Below the pieces are notes generated by a model. The model was not told where the DNA came from and made no database searches. It saw only the letters and a program-made list of their open reading frames with translations. DNA of 64,000 bases from Marinimicrobium hydrolyticum (GTDB taxonomy: Bacteria > Pseudomonadota > Gammaproteobacteria > Pseudomonadales > Cellvibrionaceae): NCBI RefSeq assembly GCF_030848505.1, contig NZ_JAVDDU010000010.1, positions 1 to 64,000 of the forward strand, in the 5' to 3' direction. This document shows, piece by piece, positions 35,287-44,531 of this stretch. The stretch's first letter is position 1. Every line of letters begins with the position of its first letter. The translations under genes and the position numbers were made by a program.

Positions 35287-36048
35287 ATGAAATCCACTGC
35301 CTCTTTTTGCCTTTCCCGCTCACCTTTTGCCGGCGCGTTGCTCCTGGTAGTGGGCCTGTTCGGCTGCGCCAGCCCAGAGGTTCCGCCGGCCACCGAAGTA
35401 GAGCTGGACATGGCATCACGGCAAATTTTGCGCGAAGCCGTCTACGTTAATACGATACTGGACAACTGTGCCCGTTTTAGTCGGGAGCTGGGCGAACAAG
35501 CTGGCCTATTGCGTCAAACCTGGCAGGATAAGAATGGCGATTATTTGGCGGCTGCCGATGCTCATTTTACTGAACGACTTGCGGATGACACCGTTCAATA
35601 CCGAGGCGCTCCCCTGGCCTTGTCGGCGATACAGCTTAGCCACCGCCATCAAACCCGTGCACATGAAGAGCTTCGACTGGATCAGCGCAGCCCCAACAAT
35701 CAACGCATCGTCTGCGAGCGGCGCCTCAACACCATGGAATCCAGTTTACAGCGCATAACCCCAAATCAGGGTCAACGCAGCACCTTGGTGCTGGACACGC
35801 TCCTATCCAGCCACCCACAAGCGGGGGAAACCCTGGCGACTGTGCCCACCCTGGGCGTACATATCGCTCGCAATCAGGAGCCAGGCCGCTCTTACTACCA
35901 GTTGCTTGAACAGGAACAAGGCGAATGCCCTACTCCTGAACTGCGGGTTATCGACAACCAGTGGCCGCACGAAGCGTACGGCGCTTACTGCGAATCCATA
36001 CCCTACGCCTTCATTAAATGCGAGTGGGGTGAGTGCACCCGCCGCTAG
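35287..36048 (+). CDS. Predicted lipoprotein, unknown function
   Basis: A 253-residue protein with a hydrophobic leader and lipobox VVGLFGCASP (Cys near residue 28). The mature part is mostly helical (about 35-170, many Arg/Gln/Glu), with Cys residues near positions 60, 143, 216 and 234-248 that could form disulfides. No family is recognised. It follows the sensor kinase by 49 bp on the same strand and may be co-transcribed, raising the possibility that it takes part in envelope sensing. Confidence 0.7.
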   Translation: MKSTASFCLSRSPFAGALLLVVGLFGCASPEVPPATEVELDMASRQILREAVYVNTILDNCARFSRELGEQAGLLRQTWQDKNGDYLAAADAHFTERLADDTVQYRGAPLALSAIQLSHRHQTRAHEELRLDQRSPNNQRIVCERRLNTMESSLQRITPNQGQRSTLVLDTLLSSHPQAGETLATVPTLGVHIARNQEPGRSYYQLLEQEQGECPTPELRVIDNQWPHEAYGAYCESIPYAFIKCEWGECTRR

Positions 36049-36100
36049 TAGGTTATCCTACGCCCAACCTTTACCGTCGTGACTGAGAACTAGATACCGC

Positions 36101-37189
36101 ATGCCCATAAACCGTGTTTTTCCACAGCAGTACCAAGAGCAATTGAACGATAAAGTCAGCCGGATCAAGGAAGATTTTTCCCCATTCAATCCGCCCGAAA
36201 TTGAAGTGTTCTCCTCACCCAAAAGCCACTACCGCATGCGCGCGGAGTTCAAGATTTGGCACGAAGGTGATCGCGCGCATTACGCCATGTTTGAACCGGG
36301 CGAATACAAGCGGCCATTTGTGATTGACGAGTTTCCCGTCGCTTCGCAGAAGATCAACGAGCTGATGCCAGTACTGCTGGAGGCCGTGAACGCCGATCCG
36401 CTGCTGCGCCAGCGACTTTTCCAGATGGAATTTCTGACCACTTTAAGCGGCGACGCTCTCGTAAGCCTTATTTACCACAAAAAGCTAGACGACACCTGGG
36501 AGGTGGCCGCTCGCCAGTTGGCGGATTCACTGAACGTGGACATGATCGGTCGCAGTCGCAAGCAAAAGCGTGTGATTGGGCGGGATTTTGTGATTGAAGA
36601 GTTGCAAGTGGGCGATCGGGTATTTTGTTACCAACAAGTGGAAACCGGATTCACCCAGCCTAATGCCCGGGTGTGTGAGAAAATGCTGACCTGGGCCGTC
36701 GATAAGAGTCGGGGCTTTTCCGGAGACTTGTTGGAGCTCTACTGTGGCAATGGCAATTTCACCTTACCCCTAGCGCAGAACTTTGATCGGGTTTTGGCTA
36801 CCGAGTTGGCGAAAAGCTCGCTGGCATCCGCGCAGTACAATCAGGAGCTGAACGGCATCGACAACTTGACGTTGGTGAGAATGTCCAGCGAGGATTTCTC
36901 CCAGGCACTGGACAAGGTTCGTCCGTTTAACCGGCTTAAGGACATCGACCTGGACAGCTATAACTTCAGCACCATTTTTGTCGATCCTCCCCGCGCCGGG
37001 TTGGATGAACACACTACGGAAGTCACGCAACGCTTTGACAATATTTTGTATATTTCCTGCAACCCCGAGACACTGAGACACAACCTGACGCGGATTATCC
37101 AGAGCCACGAAATCAAGCACTTCGCGGTCTTTGATCAGTTCCCCTATACCCCGCATCTGGAGTGCGGCGTGGTGCTGCAGCGCCGCTGA
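36101..37189 (+). CDS. trmA: tRNA (uracil-5-)-methyltransferase
   Basis: A 362-residue SAM-dependent enzyme that forms m5U54 in the tRNA T loop. Motifs: LLELYCGNGNFTLPLA for SAM, FVDPPRAGLD, and the catalytic Cys in YISCNPETLRHNL. It lacks the TRAM domain and Fe-S site of RlmC/RlmD, and its length fits TrmA. It lies 52 bp after the lipoprotein gene. It modifies the T loop of tRNAs such as the two encoded 3 kb away, a coincidence rather than an operon. Confidence 0.95.
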   Translation: MPINRVFPQQYQEQLNDKVSRIKEDFSPFNPPEIEVFSSPKSHYRMRAEFKIWHEGDRAHYAMFEPGEYKRPFVIDEFPVASQKINELMPVLLEAVNADPLLRQRLFQMEFLTTLSGDALVSLIYHKKLDDTWEVAARQLADSLNVDMIGRSRKQKRVIGRDFVIEELQVGDRVFCYQQVETGFTQPNARVCEKMLTWAVDKSRGFSGDLLELYCGNGNFTLPLAQNFDRVLATELAKSSLASAQYNQELNGIDNLTLVRMSSEDFSQALDKVRPFNRLKDIDLDSYNFSTIFVDPPRAGLDEHTTEVTQRFDNILYISCNPETLRHNLTRIIQSHEIKHFAVFDQFPYTPHLECGVVLQRR

Positions 37190-37260
37190 TTGGATTTTTG
37201 CCTCTGGTTGCAGTTTAAACCAACGAGGCATGGCAGCGCTCAGGCGATTTTCACATACTG

Positions 37261-37722
37261 CTAGAAGGTCCGCCCCTGGATTCGCTGTGCTGCGTCAAGA
37301 ATAAACTCCTGGTAGTGCACCTCCTGGGTAACACGCTGTTGGTCGAGCGCAAATTGTTGTTTGGGCGAGAGCTTACGCCATTCTTCCAGGATGGGGATGT
37401 GGCTATTCGCTTCCGCCAATTGGTAGAAGGCTGAAAACTCTTCGCGCACCGGTTCCTCTACTCCCAGGCTGTCCAGTAACACGCTGATACGGATGCTGGC
37501 TTCGGTTAGGGTGATGTCATCATTGCCCACCGATTTTGCAATGATCTGGATACTGCGGTTTACCCGTTCCCGCTGGGCTTCGCCTTCACGCTCCATCACG
37601 GCCTGACGCTCATTTTGATCCCGCTTGAGCTTGTAGAGCCGATACTGCAATTGTACGGCGACAACCGCCAAAGCCAGAATGATCACCACGGCGATGACCA
37701 GCAATATTACTTCAAGCGTCAT
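37261..37722 (-). CDS. DUF2489 membrane protein
   Basis: A 153-residue protein with one N-terminal transmembrane helix (about 4-26, VILLVIAVVIILALAVVAVQ), a charged coiled-coil stretch and a soluble helical C-terminus (SIQIIAKSVGNDDITLTEAS; LSPKQQFALDQQ). This matches DUF2489, a family of unknown function in Gammaproteobacteria often near trmA. It is convergent with trmA, 71 bp apart. Confidence 0.82.
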   Translation of the reverse strand: MTLEVILLVIAVVIILALAVVAVQLQYRLYKLKRDQNERQAVMEREGEAQRERVNRSIQIIAKSVGNDDITLTEASIRISVLLDSLGVEEPVREEFSAFYQLAEANSHIPILEEWRKLSPKQQFALDQQRVTQEVHYQEFILDAAQRIQGRTF

Positions 37723-37801
37723 GTTTATTTCTCCGAAATTTCGATTTTGGCTCTGTGGGCCTGCAAAGGCAGAAGTGCTGCGATAGGGCCCTCGTTACTT
37801 T

Positions 37802-37828
37802 GTCATTCCCGCGTAGGCGGGAATCCAT
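37802..37828. repeat. Single REP-like palindrome
   Basis: A GTCATTCCCGCG..GCGGGAATCCAT copy in the 490-bp gene-free stretch 37723-38212, followed at about 37862-37886 by a decayed CTGGATCGCCGC copy. These are the last REP-like copies I see in the window. Confidence 0.85.
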
Positions 37829-37938
37829 GGACGCTAGCGCTTGAATGAGGTGCCCTGGAAAAGCTGGATCGCCGCTTTCGCGCACTGGTGTCCAGAATAA
37901 ATAATCGGGATAGCTTCGTAAGCAAGCCCTCGGGCCGC

Positions 37939-38097
37939 GCAGGGTGAGTGTTCAGCAAACGTCGTGAACCCAGTCCCTACGCGCTCCCGGCGCTTCGGGA
38001 CACTCCTCGCTTCCCTGCGAGTCGTCCATGGGGACTGCCTCACCGGAGCGCCGGCCGAAAGGTCCCTCTTTTGAGGCTTGCTGAACACTCACCCTGC
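37939..38097. repeat. Modular hairpin element E (long form)
   Basis: A perfect 20-bp inverted repeat: arms 37939-37958 (GCAGGGTGAGTGTTCAGCAA) and 38078-38097. It is the reverse-complement relative of element D but contains an extra central module, part of which (37975-38030, 56 nt) is nearly identical to 27141-27196 in element B. Homology with D extends left to about 37885. Confidence 0.92.
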
Positions 38098-38212
38098 ACG
38101 CCCCCGTAACCTCAAGCTATGGCATTCTTTTCTCAAACCCGATTCGCGGGAGGCTCGAGACTCTCAACCTTACGGAACACATCCCCTGCACCTGCGTTCG
38201 CGGCTTGAAAAG

Positions 38213-39796
38213 TCAACTGTCGTCCAACTCCAGGTGCACTTCCGATTGGTCTTCCAACAATCTCTCATGTTCGTCAGCGGCGTCTTCCACCAGTTCCCGG
38301 GCAATGCTCTTTTTGGTTTTAGCGCCAAGCCGGCGAATGTCGTCCACGCGTTTAACCAGGTTGCCACGCCCGCTGTACAAGCGCTTGTGGGCCTTATCGA
38401 AGGCCTCCTGGGTTTTACCAAGGTGCGCGCCTATGCCGTCGAGTGACTCCAGTAGCAACACAAACTGATCGTGTAGAGAGCCGGCGTCCCGGGCGATACG
38501 CTCGGCATTTTTGTTTTGTTTTTCATAGCGCCAAATGTTTTCTACGGTGCGCAGAATCGCCAACAAGGTAGTCGGGCTGGCCAAGATAATGTGCTTATCG
38601 TAGGCCTCGGAGTAAAGGTTCGGCTCGTGCTGTAGGGCCAGCATAAAAGCCGCCTCGATGGGCACGAAAATAAACACGAAATCCAGGCTTTTCACCCCTT
38701 CAAGCTTTTCATACTCCTTCACACTCAAGCCTTTGATGTGGCTGCGCAGGGAGTTGACGTGCTGTTGAAGGTAGGTCTGGCGCTCCTGAGCGTCTTCGCT
38801 ATTGCAAAATTTTTCGTAATCCACCAGTGAGACTTTGGCGTCAATGACGATGTCTTTGTTTTCCGGCAGATGTACGATCACATCGGGCATACGACGCGAG
38901 CCATCGGCGCCGCTGTAACTGACTTGGGTGTCGTACTCCCTGCCCTTTTGCAAACCGGATTGCTCCAGAAGCCGCTCCAGAACCACTTCGCCCCAGTTGC
39001 CCTGAGACTTGGTGTTGCCCTTGAGCGCCTGGGCCAGGTTGACCGCGTCTTCGCCAATCTTTTGGGCTTGTTTTTGTAGCTCCACCACCTGACCAGAGAG
39101 CCGGTTGCGCTCGGCATTTTCTTTTTCGTACACGTCTTCCACTTTGCGGCGGAACTCGCTCAACTGTGTTTTGAGTGGATCTATGGTGGTCTCCAAAAGG
39201 CTCTTACTGTTGTTGGAGAACTGCTGCTGCTTGCTGTCAAAAATTTTGTTGGCGAGGTTTTCAAACTCGCCAGTGAGCTGCACTTTGGCGTCTTGGAGCA
39301 GTTTTAGTTGCTGTTCGTAACTTTTCCGCTCCTGGCCGAGGCGGGTTTGCAGCTCGGTGGCCTCGCTCCGCGCGGACGCCAGCTGGCTGTCGCGCTCGCG
39401 CAGCTGTTGTTGCAAATCGCTTTGGTACTGGGCTTTTTCCCGCGCCGCCGCCAGCTGCTGTTGCGCGTCACTCAAGCTTGATTGCAGCGAGTCCCTTTTT
39501 TGCTCCAGCTGAAGCAGCTGTTCCCGGCGCTCACGCGCTTGCTCTTCGTATTGCCGGAGCTGGTGTTGCAGGTCAGACTCTCTGAGCGCGAAATCGCTCT
39601 GTGACTGCTGATACTGGACTTCCAGATCGCGAGTACGGGCCGCCACGGATTCCTCCAGGCGGCGCCGGTACAGCACGTGCGTGATAAGCACGCCCACCAA
39701 CAGCCCGGCTAAGAGGGCGAATAACGATAGTAAATCCGGGCTTTGCAAACGATGATCCTCAATAATAATGATAGGTGGCACCAGCGGCGGGGCCAT
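38213..39796 (-). CDS. rmuC: DNA recombination protein RmuC
   Basis: A 527-residue RmuC-family protein, implicated in limiting inversions and recombination at short inverted repeats. It has an N-terminal transmembrane helix (about 22-42), a long coiled coil (about 45-250, Gln/Glu rich) and the conserved RmuC core at about 255-460 (NWGEVVLERLLEQSGL; RRMPDVIVHLPENKDIVIDAKVSL, with D-x-K nuclease-like residues). The assignment is firm. Its presence beside a region full of inverted repeats is worth noting but not evidence of a link. Confidence 0.94.
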   Translation of the reverse strand: MAPPLVPPIIIIEDHRLQSPDLLSLFALLAGLLVGVLITHVLYRRRLEESVAARTRDLEVQYQQSQSDFALRESDLQHQLRQYEEQARERREQLLQLEQKRDSLQSSLSDAQQQLAAAREKAQYQSDLQQQLRERDSQLASARSEATELQTRLGQERKSYEQQLKLLQDAKVQLTGEFENLANKIFDSKQQQFSNNSKSLLETTIDPLKTQLSEFRRKVEDVYEKENAERNRLSGQVVELQKQAQKIGEDAVNLAQALKGNTKSQGNWGEVVLERLLEQSGLQKGREYDTQVSYSGADGSRRMPDVIVHLPENKDIVIDAKVSLVDYEKFCNSEDAQERQTYLQQHVNSLRSHIKGLSVKEYEKLEGVKSLDFVFIFVPIEAAFMLALQHEPNLYSEAYDKHIILASPTTLLAILRTVENIWRYEKQNKNAERIARDAGSLHDQFVLLLESLDGIGAHLGKTQEAFDKAHKRLYSGRGNLVKRVDDIRRLGAKTKKSIARELVEDAADEHERLLEDQSEVHLELDDS

Positions 39797-39868
39797 GAAT
39801 CCTGGAAAACTTGTGTGTCCGGAACCGGCCCCCTACAATCCCATCTTTTGGGACTCCAGTACACCTTT

Positions 39869-40405
39869 ATGCTGCCGATCGAGAAACAGCGTCTTACGCA
39901 GAACATACGCCAGCAGTGTGCCCGAGGCTATCAGCTGTACGATGCCGGCGATTTTCAGGGCGCTCTGCGACTATTCTACCAAGCTTGGCTCACCCTACCC
40001 AAACCGCAAACCGACTGGGCTGAAGCGGGCTGGGTGCTCACGGCTATTGGGGACACCTACTTCCGTCTGGAGCGGTACCGGCCGGGCTGTGAGGCTCTGA
40101 GCTCTGCGTTGTGCTGCCCAAACATGGATCAGGCTCCGTTCGCTTACTTGCGCCTGGGCCAGTGTTTGTGGGAGCTGGGCGGTGAGGAGGAGGCCCGTAC
40201 CGCACTCCATGAAGCCTATAAGCTGGCGCAGCTGGACATTTTCAAGGGCGAAGACGATAAATACCAGCTGGCCATCAGCGATTTGATGGCCGAGGCCCCT
40301 GCTCCCGAGGCCTCAGACCCGGCAACCCAGAGTCCTACCAACCCAAGTCCTATAAGCCAAAGTCCTATAAACCAAAGCCCCGAGTCTACTGAAGACCCTT
40401 TATGA
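39869..40405 (+). CDS. TPR-like small protein
   Basis: A 178-residue protein with helical repeats of tetratricopeptide type (GYQLYDAGDFQGALRLFYQA; AIGDTYFRLERYRPGCEALS; FAYLRLGQCLWELGGEEEAR). The C-terminal tail has a low-complexity repeat, NPSPISQSPINQSP. I choose the ATG at 39869 (MLPIEKQRL) because the upstream open frame would overlap the divergent rmuC start. It overlaps murI by ATGA, so they are coupled; a role near peptidoglycan precursor supply is possible but unproven. Confidence 0.78.
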   Translation: MLPIEKQRLTQNIRQQCARGYQLYDAGDFQGALRLFYQAWLTLPKPQTDWAEAGWVLTAIGDTYFRLERYRPGCEALSSALCCPNMDQAPFAYLRLGQCLWELGGEEEARTALHEAYKLAQLDIFKGEDDKYQLAISDLMAEAPAPEASDPATQSPTNPSPISQSPINQSPESTEDPL

Positions 40406-41217
40406 CCATAAAACGGAATCCCCGCATACTGGTATTTGACTCGGGCGTCGGGGGCTTAAGCATTGTTCGTGAGATACAGCGGCAGCGACCGGGTTGCGAC
40501 CTGATCTATGCCTCCGATAACGCGGCCTTTCCCTATGGCACTAAAGGTGAATCGGAATTGGTATCGCGGGTCGATCAAGTGCTGCACCGACTGCTGGCGC
40601 ACAGCCCGGCGGACATTCTGGTCATTGCCTGCAATACCGCCAGCACACTGACGCTGCCCCATGTGCGGCGGCATTTTTCGCAGCCTGTGGTGGGTGTGGT
40701 CCCGGCGATAAAACCCGCGGCCGCCCTGTCCCGCTCCAAGGTCATCGGCTTGATGGCGACGCCGGCCACGGTAGAGCGTCCATACACCTTGCAGCTGATA
40801 CGAGATTACGCGGCCAACTGCACGGTGATTCCACTCGGCAATGCGGAGTTGGTACAGCTGGCGGAAGCGAAGCTGCGCGGAATAACGCCCGACATGAAAA
40901 GGCTCAAAGCGATCACTGCCCCTTTTACTGAGCATCGCGACGGTGCAAAGATGGATACGGTGGTCCTGGCGTGCACCCACTTCCCGCTGCTCCGGGACGA
41001 ACTCAGTCAATGCCTGGGCTCACATATTGCGTTGGTTGATTCTGGAGAGGCTATCGCCCGGCGAGTAGATTACTGGCTGGACACCATGCAGCTTAACGGC
41101 TCTCACCAACCTGAGCGGCACCTGGCGCTGTTCACCCGCGACTCCAAAGAGATTGCCGAGCTCAGACCAGCCTTGGCGGATCTTGCTATCGACGCTCTGG
41201 ATGTGGTGCCTGTATAG
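40402..41217 (+). CDS. murI: Glutamate racemase
   Basis: A 271-residue cofactor-independent racemase providing D-glutamate for peptidoglycan. Both catalytic cysteines are present, in IACNTASTLTLP and VLACTHFPLL, and the N-terminal VFDSGVGGLSIV is standard. It starts inside the TPR gene stop (ATGA) and ends 4 bp before the convergent GGDEF/EAL gene. Confidence 0.95.
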   Translation: MTIKRNPRILVFDSGVGGLSIVREIQRQRPGCDLIYASDNAAFPYGTKGESELVSRVDQVLHRLLAHSPADILVIACNTASTLTLPHVRRHFSQPVVGVVPAIKPAAALSRSKVIGLMATPATVERPYTLQLIRDYAANCTVIPLGNAELVQLAEAKLRGITPDMKRLKAITAPFTEHRDGAKMDTVVLACTHFPLLRDELSQCLGSHIALVDSGEAIARRVDYWLDTMQLNGSHQPERHLALFTRDSKEIAELRPALADLAIDALDVVPV

Positions 41218-41221
41218 CGAT

Positions 41222-44200
41222 TTAGATCTTGAGCTTACGCGCGGCAGCGGACGGGTCCCAATCAAATAAAAGTCGCATTAGCTCACTGGCGGGCACGGGT
41301 TTGCTGAAATAAAAACCTTGGGCAAAATCGCAACCGCAGATCTCCAAAAAGTCCAGTTGCGCGGCAGACTCCACCCCTTCAACCACCACTTTGTAGTTGA
41401 GGCTGTTGGCCATGGCAACAATCAATGAAGTAATGGCTCGATCCTCATCATCGTCCGGCAAATCCTGAACAAAACTGCGATCGACTTTTAAGCTATCCAC
41501 AGGCAAACGCTTAAGAATACTCAGTGACGAATAACCAGTCCCGAAGTCATCAATAGCCAAACTAACTCCAAGCTCGCGCAGACGATTTAAGCGATCCAGT
41601 ACAACATCCGTGTCAGCCATCAGGGTGCTTTCGGTGATTTCCAGTTCCAGACAGTTCGCATCCAGGCGGATTTCACGCACCACGGAAGTGAAGTCCTCCA
41701 CAAAATCGGCATCATTCAACTGCCGTGCGGACACATTAATGGCGATTTTAACATTCTGATCCAAGGATTTTTGAATGGTTTTAGCCTGCTGGCAGGCGGT
41801 TCGAATCACCCAGCGCCCAATGGGCACTATCAAGCCGGAGTCCTCAGCCACCGGAATAAAATCATCTGGCTGGACCAATCCACGCTCTGGATGATGCCAG
41901 CGAATAAGTGCCTCGGCAGACACTATCTCCCCCGACCGCATATCGATTTGGGGCTGATAATAGAGCTCAAATTCGTTGTTTCGAATGGCCTGCCGAAGGT
42001 CGCGTTCCAGGTTCAGCCGGCTCTCCACTTCCAGATTCATCTCCGGCGTGTAAAAACGGAACGAGTTGCGCCCCTGATATTTCGCCTGATACATGGCTAA
42101 GTCGGCGTTTTTCATGAGCCCATCGGGGTCGCGACCATCATCCGGTGCAACGGTAATACCAATACTGGTGCCGACCACCACCTCCTGGCCGACTAACATC
42201 ATGGGCCGATTCAAAGCGCCAATGATTTTACTGGCCACCACAAAACAGTATTGGGCGCTATCGACATGTTTAAGTAGCACGGCAAATTCGTCACCACCTA
42301 GGCGCGCAACACAATCTTCTTCGCGCAGGCAGCGCCGCAAGCGTGTTGCCACCTCGATCAGCAGCTGATCGCCCGCTTCGTGGCCAAGAGTATCGTTAAT
42401 GCGCTTGAAGTGATCCAGATCCAGATACATCAGCGCCAAGTGGTGCTTCTCGCGCTCGGCCATGGATAGGGCTCCGCGCAGCTGCTCCTTGAACAGCAAG
42501 CGGTTTTGCAACCCCGTAAGCTGGTCGTAATACGCCAGCGTCTCCATCCGTTCCTGGTTCTGTTTGATGTCGGTGATGTCCTGGCCCACGCACACGTAGT
42601 GCTTAATCGCGCCATCCAGATCACAGATGGCGGAAATGGATTGCATCAGCCAAAAGTGCTCACCATTTTTACGCCGCGCGCGATATTCGGTACGCAACTC
42701 AGGTGCGCTGAGTGGACCGACACCATCAACTTGAGCTTGCAACCTGGCCTGAAGGACGGAGCGTATGCCCGCAAAAAAGTCATCGCCCTGTACATCAGTA
42801 TCGAGCAGCAAAGCTTCTTCTGGTGTCAGTTTCGAATCGACGTCATAACCACTGAGTTCCCAAAACTGTGTGTTGGCATACTCCAATGCCCATTGGCGGT
42901 CCAGAATCACCACTATGCTTGAGCTGTGCTCGATGGCACTAATGAGTTTTTGAGACTCGAGATTGGCTAGCTCTAACTGGCTGATATTGGTATTGAGGCC
43001 ACGAAACAGGTCATTGATCTTATTGAGCATACTGTTAACACTATGGCCCAGATTAGAAATCTCGTCCTCGCCGGTCTCCGGCACCTTTACTTGCCAGTTC
43101 TGAGCGTTTACGCGCGAGGTCGCTCTGGCCAAGCGCGCAATTCGATCCGTGACCAACAGCTTCAAGCTAAAAAACAACACCAAAGTCAGAAAGATCACCA
43201 AACCGACAATGTTGCTGTAAATAACCACCATGGTCCGACCGTGTTCGTCTTGGATCAGCTCCGTGGAGTACGCAAGACTCAAATACCAGTCCATGGTGGG
43301 CAAACGATAATGGCTGAGGCGGTACACCTCCCCATCCATTTCCTGGCTATGCACATGTCCAGTCGGGAGCACACCACTGATAGCAGCGTTAATGTATGCA
43401 TCAAGCCCGGGGCTCCGCGCGGAAACATCGTTCAACAAATCGTAACTATCATCGGGCGCGGCTCTTCCTGGCTGTCCGCTCTGCAAAATTAATTCGCCTT
43501 CAGTATCGAACACAAAAGCGTTATAGGTGGCGATATCCGCGTCCAAGGACGCCAACTTGTCGAACAAATAGCTCATCTTCAGGTCCGCACCCAAAACACC
43601 CCGAAATTGGTCGCCTTCATACACCGGCGCCAAAAGGGAAAGCATCCACGTTTCGGTGTATAGGTCGTAATAGATGGGAGTCCAGCGAATACGCCGCTCC
43701 GGATTGTGCTCAGGATCGGCGTAGCGAAAGAAAATTTCCTCTGTGACATCGTGATCAGGGCGGTGGTTGGCAACGATCACCCCCGGCCATATCCGGCTGG
43801 CGCCCTCAGGCGTGATAAAATAAAATGCGTCAAATTTGGTTTTCAGTAGTGGCTCAGTGTGTAGCCATAAGCGGCCAGAGGCGTGAATCAAACGATTGAG
43901 CTGCTCATCCGGATAGACGCCTCTGGGAATAAATAACCCCGACTCACCTTGATACTGCCGAAAGGCTCCATCCTCATCTCGAAGTTGAGCGAAATCCTCC
44001 GATAGAGGATTTTCTGGTTGCCGATCTAAACTGGCCAGCAAAGATTGACGGGCTGCTGCCAGTAACGCCCCGCGCTCCTGAAAGGATTCGGCAACATCGT
44101 GCCGGTAGCGAAACAATAGCCGCTGAAGGCGCCTGTCGTGAGCTTCCTCAAGCCGATGCAACTCCACCTCCCCCTGCCACCAACCGATGAGGAGCCCGCT

Positions 44201-44263
44201 TGAGGCCACCAAGCACACGACAATAAGCAGCAGCTTGGTGTTAAGAGATTTCATCAACCGCAT
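41222..44263 (-). CDS. Membrane GGDEF-EAL cyclic-di-GMP protein
   Basis: A 1013-residue membrane protein. TM1 (about 8-29) and TM2 (about 345-370) bracket a periplasmic dCACHE-type sensor (PVYEGDQFRGVLGADLKMSYL). A HAMP (about 370-425), a PAS with PAC (about 445-570), a GGDEF domain (RLGGDEFAVLL near 654) and an EAL domain (SAEALIRWHHPE near 782) follow. Both active sites look intact (GGDEF; EAL with DFGTGYSSL), so it may make or degrade cyclic-di-GMP in response to a periplasmic ligand. No partner gene is adjacent. Confidence 0.94.
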   Translation of the reverse strand: MRLMKSLNTKLLLIVVCLVASSGLLIGWWQGEVELHRLEEAHDRRLQRLLFRYRHDVAESFQERGALLAAARQSLLASLDRQPENPLSEDFAQLRDEDGAFRQYQGESGLFIPRGVYPDEQLNRLIHASGRLWLHTEPLLKTKFDAFYFITPEGASRIWPGVIVANHRPDHDVTEEIFFRYADPEHNPERRIRWTPIYYDLYTETWMLSLLAPVYEGDQFRGVLGADLKMSYLFDKLASLDADIATYNAFVFDTEGELILQSGQPGRAAPDDSYDLLNDVSARSPGLDAYINAAISGVLPTGHVHSQEMDGEVYRLSHYRLPTMDWYLSLAYSTELIQDEHGRTMVVIYSNIVGLVIFLTLVLFFSLKLLVTDRIARLARATSRVNAQNWQVKVPETGEDEISNLGHSVNSMLNKINDLFRGLNTNISQLELANLESQKLISAIEHSSSIVVILDRQWALEYANTQFWELSGYDVDSKLTPEEALLLDTDVQGDDFFAGIRSVLQARLQAQVDGVGPLSAPELRTEYRARRKNGEHFWLMQSISAICDLDGAIKHYVCVGQDITDIKQNQERMETLAYYDQLTGLQNRLLFKEQLRGALSMAEREKHHLALMYLDLDHFKRINDTLGHEAGDQLLIEVATRLRRCLREEDCVARLGGDEFAVLLKHVDSAQYCFVVASKIIGALNRPMMLVGQEVVVGTSIGITVAPDDGRDPDGLMKNADLAMYQAKYQGRNSFRFYTPEMNLEVESRLNLERDLRQAIRNNEFELYYQPQIDMRSGEIVSAEALIRWHHPERGLVQPDDFIPVAEDSGLIVPIGRWVIRTACQQAKTIQKSLDQNVKIAINVSARQLNDADFVEDFTSVVREIRLDANCLELEITESTLMADTDVVLDRLNRLRELGVSLAIDDFGTGYSSLSILKRLPVDSLKVDRSFVQDLPDDDEDRAITSLIVAMANSLNYKVVVEGVESAAQLDFLEICGCDFAQGFYFSKPVPASELMRLLFDWDPSAAARKLKI

Positions 44264-44481
44264 GAAAGAGAGGACCTATGCAAAAAATAAAGCTCCATCT
44301 AAAGCGACAGCGCGACAGTGCAACCGTGCGCATGACTACCTAAATTACGTATCCCAACTGAAGTCGCAGCGGTAGCCAGACTTCACTAAATGCGCCATGA
44401 TAGCTGTTTGGTCCAGGGCCCCTTTTTCGCGCTCACACAAGGGCCGGGATAGATAGCACGGCAGTAAGGAGTGCCGGACGA

Positions 44482-44508
44482 CAATTAACCCATCAGGATG
44501 ATTAATTG
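44482..44508. promoter_or_regulatory. Inverted repeat upstream of the AddB-like gene
   Basis: Arms CAATTAA (44482-44488) and TTAATTG (44502-44508) with partly symmetric centre (CAT..ATG), 24 bp before the start codon; a second small dyad GGTTAAC..GTTTAACC follows. Possible operator or leader hairpin. The rest of 44264-44481 shows nothing I can name. Confidence 0.3.
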
Positions 44509-44531
44509 CCGGGTTAACAGTTTAACCAAAA

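Noticed and set aside
20667-38097. Integron attC sites as explanation of the large hairpins
   Set aside because: The arms lack the conserved GTTRRRY/RYYYAAC core boxes, no integron integrase or cassette array is seen, and the elements are scattered between core genes.
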